From positions 496,001-560,000 of the forward strand of contig CAXKVR010000006.1 of assembly GCA_964058845.1 (NCBI GenBank): a stretch of 64,000 nt of DNA. Direction: 5' to 3'. Made by a program: the position numbers and the translations under genes. This document shows positions 47,598-60,600 of this stretch, one piece after another. Under the pieces are notes generated by a model. It had not been told where the DNA came from and ran no database searches. It saw only the letters and a program-made list of their open reading frames with translations. How positions within the stretch are numbered: position 1 is the stretch's first letter; each line of letters begins with the position of its first letter. This DNA is from Carex sylvatica. Taxonomy: Eukaryota > Streptophyta > Magnoliopsida > Poales > Cyperaceae.

Positions 47598-47993
47598 GAG
47601 AAGGATCCACTTATAACATTTGAAAGTTACAATATCTTACAATAATTCGATTTTGAGATTTTCAAAGTCCAAACAGTCGATCCAAACTGTTCAACATGAT
47701 ATCTATATTAAAATGTGCTTGGAGATCAAATTTTACTCTTTTTTTATTTATTTTACTATTTATTAAGTATTTTACAAAACTGCAGTTTTTAGACAATTCT
47801 GAACCACTGAAAAACAATAGTTTTGTAAAATACTTACTAAATAGTAAATATATATAAATCTGATCTCCAAGCACATTTTAACATAGATATCATGTTGAAC
47901 GGTTTGGATCGACTGTTTGGACTTTAAAAATCTCAAAATCAAATTGTTGTAAGATGTTGTAACTTTCAAATGTTTGTAAGTGGATCCCTCCTC
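47598..47993. mobile_element. MULE-type MITE with 9-bp target duplication and empty site
   Basis: Ends GAGAAGGATCCACTTA and, inverted, GAGGAGGGATCCACTTA. Flanks are ttagattta (47589-47597) and ttaggttta (47994-48002), 8 of 9 matching. The other segmental copy has a single uninterrupted ttagattta at 57994-58002. The core (ccaaacagtcgatccaaac, aaaatgtgcttggagatc) ties it to the MITE family of this window. Confidence 0.9.
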
Positions 47994-49222
47994 TTAGGTT
48001 TAAAACAAATTATAAAAATCAATCTTTCTATCATAAGGATTTTTCAAATGTATCTAAACTAGAATGAATAAAGCATTTCTATTATCTCATTACTTAAGCT
48101 AAGTCACAGTCCCACACTAATTCAAGTAAAATTTAGTTGATCAAAGAAAAAAAAAATCATATTGTGAGATATATGGTTAATCTTTTTGCTTTATGTTTTC
48201 TTACCGTTCAAACAAAATATAATAATGTTTTATTTTTATTTTATTTTTAAACTTAGTAGCAGCTACCAAAATGTAATAATGTCAAACTTTTATATATAAT
48301 AGTAATTATTGCAACACGTTTTGTTTGCATACTTGAATATATTTATTTTGTTCTAAGAGTTACTTATTGAAAAATAAGTTTTTATTTTGGACAATTTCCA
48401 AACGATCTCAAATAATATTGAATGTGAATAAGATTTGTCATGATTAATGATTAGAAATAGGTACCTAAATTTTTGTAATTAGTAACTAATTGATAATTAT
48501 TGTTTGAAACATAAATTAAGAGTAAAATTGTAACAAAGAATCTGTTTAATTCACTGTATATTAACTTAAAAATAACAAAAAGTTGTGCTTAATTATTTCT
48601 CTTATATATTAATTTTGGATTCGGAGAATAAGGTTAATCTACAATATTTTTAGCTTTCAATTATAATTGTGTTCCGTTTTCAACCTGTTTAACTTTGTCA
48701 GCTCTTTTGAAAGTTCATTACTTTTCTCTTTTCATTTTGTGTTCTCTCGAAAATCAACAACCTAACTCGAGATAATCATTTTTCTCCCAGTAAGTTCTAA
48801 ATTTTTTTGCTATATTTCTCTCTTTCACTCTCTTCTCTCCATATCGTGCCACAGGTTGAACCTTCTCTTCATTTTTTGTCATTTTTTTTGGCGCAATTTA
48901 CCGTTGCCGAAATAACATGAGACTTCTATATTATCGAAACGATAGTTAGTTTAAGATACTGAACAACAGACTTCTATTTTGGAGAAACATCATAATTATG
49001 GAAATGTAATTTTCAGATGACTGATCCTTCTAATCCAGTCTATTTAATGTCTTTTTCCTAATTTAATATAATATAAATATAATAAAGAAAAAATATATAT
49101 ATTTGGTATCCTCCAATAACTCAACTAATTAATTATATGAAATATATTTTTGTATTTCTAAGAAGATTTCTAAAAATCTGTTGCTCGTATTTTGGCAGTA
49201 TATCTTCTAATTTAGTTAAGTT

Positions 49223-49378
49223 CCGACATTTTTAAAAATACCCAAAAAATAAAATAAATTATTAAGAATAACCGAAGTTTAGGAAAAATTTTAAAAATAC
49301 CCAAACCATACAGAATATTTACGGTTTGGATTTTTTTTTTTTTTTTTTCCAAACCGTATAGAATATTTACGGTTTGGA

Positions 49379-49416
<38 letters not shown>

Positions 49417-50474
49417 GGTTTATTGGAATTTAGTTTTATTTGTGTTTGGAATTTAGATTAGTTTGAATTGGTAAGTTAGAGGTGATATAGTTATTTTTTG
49501 AGAGATGATATCTTACGATCTGTTTTGAGATTTTGTATGAAACTTCACAGCCTTGTTCTACGATGTTAAGACTGTATGTCGGTCAATTTTCATATTGGTG
49601 TTCTAATTAAAGTTCTACATGTGAATTAACTAGAGTGTTCTAATTAAAGTTCACCAAGTTATGTGGTGAACTCAAGTTTAAAACCCATCAAATTGGTTTT
49701 AAATGACGAATCCGAACCATTAAAACCTTCCTACCTTACAAGTGATGTGTCTACGTGAGAAAATTTTAAACATTCGAATTAATTTAGTATAAAGTCAAGC
49801 GGTCAAAAAACGTTCAAAAAATGAATGCATTAAAATTAATTTATTAATCTTCTAATTTTGACCGATTGACTTTATACTAAATTAATTCGCATGTTTAAAA
49901 TTTTCATATGTAGACACATCACTCGTAAGGTAGGCGGGTTTCAATAATTCAGATTTGTCATTTAAAACTGATTTGATGGGTTTTAAACTTGAGTTCACCA
50001 GATAACTTGGTGAACTTTAATTAGAACACCCTAGTTAATTCGCATGTAGAACTTTAATTAGAACACCAATATGAAAATTGACCGACATACAATCTTAACA
50101 TCGTAGAACAAAGCTGTGAAGTTTCATACAAAATCTCAAAACAGATCGTAAGATATAATCTCTCAAAAATAACTATATCACCTCTAACTTACCAATTCAA
50201 ACTAATCTAAATTCCAAACACAAATAAAACTAAATTCCAATAAACCCTAATAACAAAAAAAAAAAAAAAAAAAAAAAAAATTTCCAAACCGTAAATATTC
50301 TATACGGTTTGGAAAAAAAAAAAAAAAATCCAAACCTAAATATTTTATACGGTTTGGAATTAAAATTCCAAACCGTAAATATTCTGTACGGTTTGGGCAT
50401 TTTTAAAATTTTTCCTAAACTCTGATTATTCTTAATAATTTATTTTATTTTTTGGGTATTTTTAAAAATGTCGG
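49223..50474. mobile_element. Giant fold-back element of 1.25 kb, CCGACATTTTTAAAAA ends
   Basis: Ends CCGACATTTTTAAAAATACC and its exact complement, flanked by gttaagtt on both sides. The second segmental copy has one uninterrupted gttaagtttgccattg at 59403. The two halves are inverted repeats of about 600 bases each, meeting near 49840. Poly-T (49392-49414) and poly-A (50250-50280) runs lie at mirrored places. No protein is encoded. Confidence 0.9.
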
Positions 50475-51406
50475 GTTAAGTTTGCCATTGCAAATTTAGA
50501 ATAGACGCACAAGCTGGATGCATAAATATTTGCATTGTCCGGGATGAGACATGTATTTATACTCATCAAATTTGCATTTGATGCATTCTATTTACATGAA
50601 CGGTGACCGAGTTGGGACGAAAGTTGTGTTGCTAAGGTGTGTCTGATTAAATGCATATATTCTATTTCTGGAGAGATAAAGTCATAATGTGTCTAAACAC
50701 GTTCTAACTCGAGAGAGGTTAATCCGTATAAGTTAGATGTGTATTTATGATGTGTTTGAGTAAGAACTGAGTGTAGATCCAACAGGTACGTACGTAACTC
50801 TATCCTCTATGTATCGTGTATTTCTAAAGGGGCGTGTTATTCTAAGGACGTTAATTGAACTTTTGAGGGCTGAGAGATATTTTTTGTCTTAAATTCTAAT
50901 TTTGCCCTTACTCTCTTTCTAACATAATTAAGATTGAAGAAGGAGAGCTAATAAAGGAGGAGAAAATGGAAATGAATCAGCCGCTACGTCCAGTAGCCAA
51001 GTCACAAAAATGGAAATGTTCGATTCCAAATATGTACTGTATACTTTTCTTTTTGATTCATGCAGTAAATTGCTAAAATTCTGCTAGGGGAACTTATTGT
51101 TGAATTAATGGAATTCTATTAAGACAAATATCCTTTAATTTTGAATCCTCATAGTCTAAAATCCACACTAATAATTTGAGCATTTTTTACTGTTACTGTT
51201 ATCCTTCTAGTGTGTTGACATGTAATATGATCACTGGTACCAATTGATCAGTACCAGTTCAGTTTTGTTATTGGAATATTATTCTGATTTTATCTAGATT
51301 AAATGTTCTTAATTTGTGCTTAAATTGTTATAGCTTAATTGACCTAGATTCGATATTAGCCTTCTTTTATTATCTATATTGGTTGATAATGTTTTGTAGT
51401 TTGAAC

Positions 51407-51713
51407 CATAGCGACAAGATTCGCGTATTATATCCGAATAATTCATTTTTTTGGTGACGCCGAATCGAACTCCAAATTATTTGGTTGACCGAATTAAACC
51501 CGAATAATTCAGAAATTTTACGATTTTTTCACAAATTTTTCCCAAAATTTTTCCATAATATATATATATATATATATATATTTCCTCTCTTCTAGGACCG
51601 AGATTTCTGGTCCGGATAATTCCGAATCATTCCCGAATTATACCTTAATTATTTCTGAATCGCAAATTTTTGACATCGTCAAACTGAACCCGAATAATTC
51701 ATTTGTCACTGTG
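51407..51713. mobile_element. hAT-type MITE, CATAGCGACAAG family
   Basis: Ends CATAGCGACAAG and, inverted, CACAGTGACAAATG, flanked by perfect gtttgaac direct repeats (51399-51406 and 51714-51721). It includes a TA microsatellite near 51554-51582 and repeated cgaataattc motifs. Confidence 0.88.
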
Positions 51714-52103
51714 GTTTGAACTATGCTATATTTGGTATTGTTTTGTACCTTGATTGACACTGTTATGTACCTTGAATTAATATTTATACTGGTGTCTTCC
51801 CTATATTGAATTTTAGTATTTTAGTGCATATATATATATATATTAGAACTGATGTGCAATTGTGGTGTTCATTGTTGCTAATTGTTTTTTAAAATCTATT
51901 GACGGTCTGACGGACCATGATCAGATTTATTGTGTGATATCTGAAAATCTTAAAGAGAGAGATGCTTGTTACCAAAATTACGGTTTTTTTTTTTATGTTG
52001 GAGTAACTTTTTTTGTTATTTATTTTCCTTAATAGATTAGTGTATTAATTATGACATAATTAATTGTGAAGATAAGGGAGAGAGAGCGCATAAGGATAAA
52101 ATC

Positions 52104-52367
52104 CCTATATTTTTAAAAATATCCAAAAACAAAAACAAATTATTAAGAATAACCAGGGTTTGAGCAGAATTTTAAAAATACCCAAACCGTGAAAAAAAAT
52201 TCACGGTTCTGAATTTTTATTCAAAACCGTGGAATAAATTCACGGTTTTGATTAAAAATTCAGAACTGTTGATTTTTTCCACGGTTTGGGTATTTTTAAA
52301 ATTCTGCTCAGACCCTGATTATTCTTAATAATTTGTTTTTATTTTTGGGTATTTTTAAAAATGTCGG
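52104..52367. mobile_element. MULE-type MITE, CCGACATTTTTA family, 9-bp target duplication
   Basis: A fold-back of 264 bases with ends CCTATATTTTTAAAAATA and, inverted, CCGACATTTTTAAAAATA, between perfect gataaaatc repeats (52095-52103 and 52368-52376). Interior ccgtgaa/ttcacgg hairpins. It is a small relative of the element at 49223. Confidence 0.9.
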
Positions 52368-52479
52368 GATAAAATCGGTATTTAGAGAGGAAAAAAAATT
52401 TAGCTCTCAAAATTTCAAATGATGCCCTCAGTATAGCACTCCCCATTTCTAAAATTTGGTCCTCAAGCTCAGTGAATTC

Positions 52480-52725
52480 CGGAGTATTTATAAGCCTATA
52501 GGTCGGTTATAATCTCGTACGGTCGGTCTGTATGGGCTTCCCTACATATCAGTTTCAGTTCGAGTGCCATACGGATGATTTGACGGACCTGTCTTTCAAA
52601 CCGGAAAAACGGTTCGAGTCCCGTACGTACAGACAGCTCGACAGGCTTGTTTCCATATATAAGACGGTTTGAGTCTAGTACAAACGACTCGAACAGACAT
52701 GTTATTTGAACTTGTTACTTGAACT
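52480..52725. other. Repeat-rich fragment, possibly a transposon end
   Basis: GC-richer block with repeated gttcgagtcccgta, gacggtttgagtct and acggtcggtctgta. This resembles subterminal transposon sequence; no ends identified. Confidence 0.35.
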
Positions 52726-53179
52726 TAATAATCATTTCATAATGATTTTATGAGGCTTTTAGAACATAACCCTATCGTGTAATCATGTTTAAGTTCGTTT
52801 AGATTTAGAAACTCATGTATAAATAAATATTTCTTGTTATGTACTTCCAATATTGGATACTTAATTGTGAATTAAGAATCGATTATTCTGGAGCTCATTT
52901 CTAAACCGTTAGTCAAAATCCAAACTTGTACTGTATCTGACAGGTCTTGGATAATAAAATTAAGTTGGATTCGGTCAGATTTAGTTCAAATCAACTTATG
53001 TGTAATGTGTTCCGTTTAGAGGTACATGACCGTGTCTACTCAACAAAAGTAAAAAATTATATTTTTTTTATAAAAAACACTTATTGATGAAGACATTATA
53101 AAAGGACAGAAAATGGAGCAAACAATTTCTCTCTCAAGTGCCCCTCAACTTTTCTTAATTTTATAGTTCTTCCTTTTTA

Positions 53180-53510
53180 GGTCATATTTGGTTATTATTT
53201 AAATTTAAAATTAAGCTGCTTACTTCATCTTACTCATTATATTTTACATCTTGTTTGACAGTTTTAAATCATTACTTGAATTAATGTTTGGTGAATTAAG
53301 ATTTTGAAAAATAACATTTTACCTTGGACCTTACAGACGAAATAAGTGAGAAGAATTAACTTTAAAAAATAAAGTAATTTATTCTGAATTAACTAATTAA
53401 CTTCATACTCCATCTTACTTTTCATATTTTATTTTTCGTTTGACAACTTAAGCGTAGAGTGTGAAGAATTGAAGATTACTCCACCCCTTACTCCACAACC
53501 AAACGGAATT
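53180..53510. mobile_element. MITE with GGTCATATTTGGTT end, copy 1
   Basis: Begins ggtcatatttggttattatt and ends near ccacaaccaaacgga, giving short inverted TTTGGTT ends. It contains cttcatcttact, tttgacagttt and a repeat of gacaacttaagc. The homologous copy is at 60318-60600, so the insertion predates the segmental duplication. Confidence 0.6.
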
Positions 53511-53560
53511 TAAAATTTAATAATTTTTATATAATTACAAACGTATTAATTTGCAGACAG

Positions 53561-54119
53561 TAGTGATGCGAATATTTTTTTTATTTTTTAAGTAGCATGC
53601 ATTTTTTTTCACATGTAATTATGTCAGATGTAAATAAAGATTCTTCAAATGACAATGTATGAAATTGTTTCATGTGAACTTTGTTTGTATTGCACTGATA
53701 AGTACTAAGTATAGTAATTTAGCTTATCATGTTTCATATAAAAATAAAATAAAAATAAAAAAAATCTTACTGGAGACATACATACTCATGTAATTTAGGC
53801 AATAAATACCAATGTAAAAATCAGAACTTCAATAAGAAAATTTATTTTTCAGTTAATAATTTGTTTTTATCTCTTTTAAATCAATCAGTTCTAAAATCCT
53901 TTTGTCCTCCGAATCAATTTTTTTTTACAATATCTGTCAATTACGATGTTGTGCGAAATGAGATCAGAAAGACATCCTAATTTCAACACTTTCTCGTTTA
54001 CTAGCGCATGAGCATCATCAATTCTGCTATTTTAACATAATCCCTTGATTATGCTTTTGAAATCCATGGTAAATATATATGAACTTAACTTATCTCTTAG
54101 CTTAGCTTATTTATGAATT
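53561..54119. other. Spacer between segmental copies
   Basis: AT-rich; no gene or repeat end recognised. Confidence 0.45.
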
Positions 54120-55503
54120 TGTTTCATATAAAAGTAAACATAATAAGAAAGAAATATATTTTTGGTTGTCTCCAATAACTGAACTAATATGAATATTTTC
54201 ATTTATAAGAATATTCTTAAAAATATAAGTTCCCTGTATCTTAGTTGCATATCATCTAACATATAGTTAAGTTTGCTATCACAAATAGAGAACTAGAGAA
54301 GTGAGAAAAAAAAAATACATATATATATATTTGCATTGTATGGTATTTACGAGACACATATCACTCTTACTGTCATCCAATTTGCATTTGATGCATTCTA
54401 TTTGCATTGACAATCATCTGGTTGGGATGAAAGTTGGTAGTTGTATTCGATTAAAATGTAAATAAAATATTATGCAATGTTATTTTTCAAGTTCGTGGAG
54501 GAGCTCATGTATAAATAAATAAATACCTTTATGCTATGTACTCAAAATTTTGGTGCTGAGATTGTGAATCGAGGACCGATTATTCTACATCTCATTTCTA
54601 AATTGTTGGTCTAAAAATCTAAATCCAAACTTGTACATGTCTTGGATTAAATTAAGTTGGATTCGGTCAGATTTTATTCGAATCAACTTAGTGTGTTCCG
54701 TTTAGGGGGAGTTCAGATCCAGTGAAATAATTCAAAGTTTGGGTTTTAAATCTGGACCGTTTGATTTGATTCCGTGACAATATATCTAAAGTGGAAAGCA
54801 CGCATTCCGATAGATGAGTTAGAATCGCGAATCAATCTCAAGTGAAGGGTTCGAATCAGACGGTCCCAATCCAAATGCAAAATCCAAAGATTGAGTTACT
54901 TTAGGGGTACATGTCATGAGCAGATGTAGTTCATATTGTTTTATTCTGAAAATTTAAAATTAATTTATACGAACTGAATTTTAAACCTCTGTTATACTTT
55001 GAAAAATAATATTATTCCACTGTTGAAAATTTAAAATTAATTTATACGAACTGAATTTTAAACCTCTGTTATACTTTGAAAAATGATATTATTCCACTGT
55101 GGATCTGTGATGTGAGTATAACAATTCAATTTATTTAAAATAGTCCAACAAATTAAATAGATAGCTTAACAATTTAATATATTTTAAATAACCCAACAAT
55201 TTTAAGTATAGCCCAATTCCCAACAAAATAAATATATAACTTTGATTTTTATTATATTTTATCTAATATATGATTATCTAATGAGTTTAAACATAATTAG
55301 TTATTGAAATTCAATTTAATAATTTTTTGCCAAATCCGGCATCAAGATGCCATGTCTACTCAATAAAAATGCGTAGCATTGGAACTGCTTTGTAGACTTT
55401 TTGTTTAGCGAAGGTTTGAATCCCTCTCTTAACTTTCCATTTTTAAATCCTTCAATATTCTTTACTAAAACAATATAATAAAGAGAAATGCGAGCCATCA
55501 TAC

Positions 55504-56632
55504 CCAAACATCTCCCAAGTAGTTTACCAGAAAAAACTTTCAATGTTGTCTAACTTTCATTTTCAGCGCTAATATCTAAACATTTAAAGCTATGTTTATA
55601 ACATTTTACAATGTTACTCACAAGCATATAAACCTCTATATGAAAGCATTAAAATTCTAAATCTGTATAGTTTTAACTCCTAACTACTTTTGTCTTCAAG
55701 CCAAAAATGAAAAAATTCTTTCACCCACTCTTTTTTATTTTTTCTCTGATCATTATAATTTATTTTTTCGACGATCCATGGTGAATTTATGAATCTAAAA
55801 ATACGAATATCTTCTATTCGATTTTATCTTTCAAATAAGATCCATGAAAAAATACTTTTGAGTAATTTTAAAGTCATTTATTTTTTTTAAGTAAAACTCA
55901 TTAGCACTTTAAATTTTCAAGTTTTTAAATCTGAGTCTACAACCATTAAAATTTTCAAGGCTTTATACATGAGGTTTATATGCTTTGTAAATGGACTTTG
56001 TAAATGCAGTGTTATTGTTGAGATTTATATGCTTTGAAGTGTTATTATTGAGGTTTAAATTCTTTGTATATGAGGTTTATATATTTTATTCTAGAGATTT
56101 AAAGTGTTATTAATGATGTTTATATGCTTGTACATGAGGTTTATATAGATTTATATGCTTGTAAACAGAGGTTTAAAATATTTTGAAGCAAAAAAAAAAA
56201 AACTGAAAGTCATAAAGATTTAAAGTGGTAAAAAAAATTACGACACAAATATAACTCGAAAATTATTCTTTATGGATCTTATTTGAAAGAGAAAATCGGG
56301 TAAAAAATGTTCATATTTTTAGATTCGCAAAATTTATCATGGGTCGTCGAGAAAATAGATGAAAATTATTAGAGAAAAAATAAAAAAAAAGTGGGTGAAA
56401 TGAATCTTTCCGTTTTTGACTTAAAAACAAAAGTAGTTAGAAGTTAAAACTATACAGATTTAGAATTTTAATGCTTTCATACAGAGATTTAAATGCTTGT
56501 GAGTAGTATTGTAAAATATTATAAACAGAGCTTTAAATATTTGAATATTAGCGCTGGAAATGAAAGTTAGATAACATTAGAAGTTTTTTCTGTTAAACTA
56601 CTTAGGGGACGCGCTCGGAGATTTTGTTTGGA
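55504..56632. mobile_element. Large fold-back element, CCAAAC ends
   Basis: The arms pair over several hundred bases: taagtttaccagaaaaaact-type sequence, gtctaactttcattttcagc and ctatatgaaagcattaaaat on the left, complements on the right. The centre carries repeated gaggtttatatgctt motifs. The ends (CCAAACATCTCC and, inverted, CCAAACAAAATCTCC) are approximate and no target duplication was found. A 75-codon minus-strand frame across the left arm is not considered a gene. Confidence 0.65.
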
Positions 56633-59600
56633 GTACAATTATCAGGCTCCTATAATAAATATAATTATCGATAGTACCATTGTAGCAATATAAAAACTTT
56701 TTTCCTTTTCTCTGTATCGATAAAATTGCTGAACAAAGTGATTAAGAATTTTTAAGGGAAGATTTTTTTAAAAAGAAAGATTAACCTTGTCTTTTTTATG
56801 TTTCAGATTGGAACAAATCACAACTAAAAAAATTATAAATCCTCCAAATAAGAGTTAAGACATAATAGCAGTATTGAAACACTTCATTGGTCAAGACAAT
56901 ATACAAAGAGAGAAAATGGAGCCAAATTTTTTAATAATAATTAAAATTAATAAATAATTTACAAATCTACACCTTAGTGCGCTGAATTTTGAAATCTAAT
57001 TTGGAGATTAAATTTTTGGTTTTTATACAAAATTTTCGCAAAAAAAATTCGGTTCTAGACAGTTTGAAATTGGAAATTAAATTCTCGTTCTGAGCTTTTT
57101 TTTTTCTTTTTTTTAAATGAATTGTCATAAACTTGGTTTGGAAGGCCAACACTTGGCTAGTTGCAAATACGTGTCAAACAATGGTTCTAAGATTGAATTG
57201 TTGTAGTCTTTTGTTTTTTTTTGTTTTTTCATGATTTTTTTGGATTCAAACTCATTTGACGTATTTGCAATAAGTTCGAACCGGAGATTCAAACTTATTT
57301 GACACGTATTCTCTGTTTAATTTTAAAAAAAAAATCTAAAACCGGGAATTAATTAAGAACCGAAAATTTAATCTTCGGTTTCGAACTGTTTAAAATCGGA
57401 TTTTTTTTTTTTTTTTTTTTTTGCAAATAGTTTGTATGAAACTGAGAATTTAATCTCCGATTTTAACATATTTAAAATTTAATATTTTTTAATATTAATA
57501 AAATTTTCAGAAAATGGAGTAAACAATTATTTTCTCACGTGCCCTCAATAACTCTTTTTAATTTTCTTACTTCTATCTTTTTTGAGTTTATTATTTTATA
57601 TATAATTGTTTTTTAAATTCTTTCTTATTTATCCTTGAATATTTTACATATTCACTAACGTTGCCAAACTAATAATTTATATTTAACTTTAAAAAATGAC
57701 CAAAAAAAAAATGCCCTTAACAAAATAAAAAGCAGACCAGTTCTTGAGCTAATGAACCTAATTACAAAAGAAAGGTGATGAAAAAAGAGACTAAACTCTC
57801 TATATAAATTGAAAAAAAAACCTTAAAAATATTCATAACGTTCTCTCTCAATCTTGAAAATTGTTTACACATTTTAATATTTACTATCTTTAGAGGATTT
57901 TAGAAATAAAGATTTACTAGAACAAGTTAATATGAGCATGTAATAGTCATAAAGTAAAAGTACGATTCATTTTAGTATTTTAAAAGTTCATTATTAGATT
58001 TAAAACAAATTAATTAGAAAAATCAATCTTTCTATCATAAGGATTTTTCAAATGTATCTAAACTAGAATTAATAAAGCATTTCTATTATCTCATTACTTA
58101 AGTCACATTCCCACACTAATTCAAGTAAAATTAAGTTGATCAAAGAAAAAAAAAATCATATTGTGAGATATATGGTTAATCTTTTTGCTTTATGTTTTCT
58201 ACCCGTTCAAACAAAATATAATAATGTCAAACTTTTATAGAAGTAGTAATTATTGCAACACGTTTTGTTTGCATACTTGAATATATTTATTTTGTTCTAA
58301 TAGTTACTTATTGAAAAATAAGTTTTTATTTTGAACAAATTCCAATAATATTGCATGTCACTTGGTGATTTTTTAATTTCGTCTGCTGGAACTCCCTTAC
58401 AATTTAGTGTTGCTTTTCTTTTAACTTTTATCTTTTTTTTGGTTTAGTTATTGTTTTTATATTCTGATATAATTATTTTTACTAATAAGATTAGTCATGA
58501 TTAATGATTAGGAATAGGTACCTAAATTTTTGTTATTAGTGACTAATTTATAATTATTTGTTTGGAACATAAATTAAGGTTATAATTGTAACAAAGAATC
58601 TGTTCAATTCACTGTATATTAACTTAAAGATAACAAAAAATTGTGCTTAATTATTTTTCGTATTTATAATTTCGGATTCGAAGAATACCGTTAATTTACA
58701 GTGTTTTTTTTATTGCTGTCTAGCACGGGTTGTTGATTTTTCATGGCTTGATCTTTTGCTGGCTTTAATTGTGGTCTTTGTGCTGGTGTGCACTGATTTG
58801 TACTGTGTTCTAGAGTGATTATCCCTCTGTGCTAACACTAGCATTTTTTCTGTTTCTATTTTTGTTGTATTGGTATTTGTGTTGGTACTAGCCTTGTGTA
58901 GTTCTTGGTGATGGTTGTGCTTCTACTAGCATCGATTATATATTGTTCTCTGTTTCTGTGAATGGTCTGTGTTAAATTGGTATTTGAACTGACAATAAAC
59001 CAAAATGTGAAATAAAACAATTGGGATATGAATTTGATAAATTTAGGCTCTTGCGTGAATGGTTAAAATTGGGGAATTGATTTCCAAAATTTGGAATTTT
59101 TTAAAATTGGGATGTAAATTTTAGAATTTTAGAATTTTTACAGTGTTTCAAATTTTCTATGACAACTGTGTTCATCTCTCTCCGTAAGTTCTGAAGAAGT
59201 CTCTCTCTTTCATTTTCTCCTCTATATCTTGTGCCACATGTCACTCTTCTGCCTAGTTTAATATAAAAATAAACATAATTAAAAAAATATCTATTTGATA
59301 TCCTCCAATAACTCAATTAATTATATGAAATATATTTTTCTATTTCTAAAAAGGTTTCTAAAAATCAGTTGCTTGTATTTTGGCAGTATATCATATAATT
59401 TAGTTAAGTTTGCCATTGCAAATTTAGGAAAGACCCACAAGCAGCTGGATGCATAAATATTTGCATTGTATGGGATGAGACATGTATTCTTATACTCATC
59501 AATTTTGCATTTGATGCATTCTATTTACATGAGCGGTGACGAGGTGGGACGAAAGTTGTGTTGCTAAGGCGCTGTCTGATTAAATCAAAAAATTTATTTA

Positions 59601-60317
59601 TATCATATTAAAAAAAAAAACCCTCAAATTATGAGGATTTCGAAAAATATCATAACCTTCAAATTAATCTGCGGTTCTATTTTTGAAGGGGTGCAGATTG
59701 ATTTGGAGGTCCCTCAAAAATCTAAAAATATTTATTATTACAGTAAATTTTTTGGTTTTTCAAGGTATGCAGCCCTCCAAAAATGAAAACGCAAATTGAC
59801 TTAAAGACCATGATAATTTTTGAAATTCCCTCAAAACATGTTTTTAAAAAAAAAAAAATGGTATAAATAAAAAAATCGGCTGATTAAATGCAACTAATTA
59901 AGATTGTGTAATCATGTTCAAGTTCGTTTAGGATTTAGGAGCTCAAGTGTATAAATAAATATTTTATGTTATGTACTTCTAATTTTGGAAACTAAATCGT
60001 GAAGTAAGAATCGATCATTCTAGAGCTCATTTCTAAACCGTTAGTCAAAATTCAAACTTGTACTGTATCTGACAGGTTTTGGATAATAAAATTAAGTTGG
60101 ATTCCGTCAAATTTGGGTCAAATCAACTTATGTGTCCTTTTAGGGGTACATGACCGTGTCTACTCAACAAAAGTAAACAATTATAAATTAGAGTTAGGCA
60201 TGATGGCAGTATTAAAAGCACTTTATTGATTAAGATACAAATAGAGAAAATGGAGCAAACAGTTAATCTCTCAAGTGCCCCTCAACTTTTCTTAATTTTC
60301 TTAGTTCTTGCTTTTTA

Positions 60318-60600
60318 GGTCATATTTGGTTATTATTTAAATTTAATATTAAATTGCTTACTTCATCTTATTTGACAGTTTTAAGTTATTACTTAAATTA
60401 ATGTCTGATAAATTAAGATTTTGAAAAATAAATTTTTACCTTGGACCTAACAGATGAAATAAGTGAGAAGAATTCACTCAAAGAAATGAAGTAGTTTATT
60501 CTGAATTAACTAATTTCGTACTTTATTTTACTCTTCATATTTTATTTTTCGTTTGACAACTTAAGCTTGAAGTGAGGAGATTACTCCACAACCAAACGTA
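60318..60600. mobile_element. MITE with GGTCATATTTGGTT end, copy 2
   Basis: Homologue of 53180-53510: ggtcatatttggttattatt at the left, ccacaaccaaacgtaact at the right. Confidence 0.6.

Larger units (their letters stand above)
43730..53560. repeat. Segmental repeat, copy 1
   Basis: Matched over most of its length by 54120-60640 in the same orientation, with scattered changes. Examples: aagtaaacataataagaaag, gcatttgatgcattctattt, ccattgcaacaatataaaaa and tcatattgtgagatatatgg. Copy 1 is longer because it carries insertions at 45170, 47598, 49223, 51407 and 52104. No intact gene was found in it. Confidence 0.8.
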
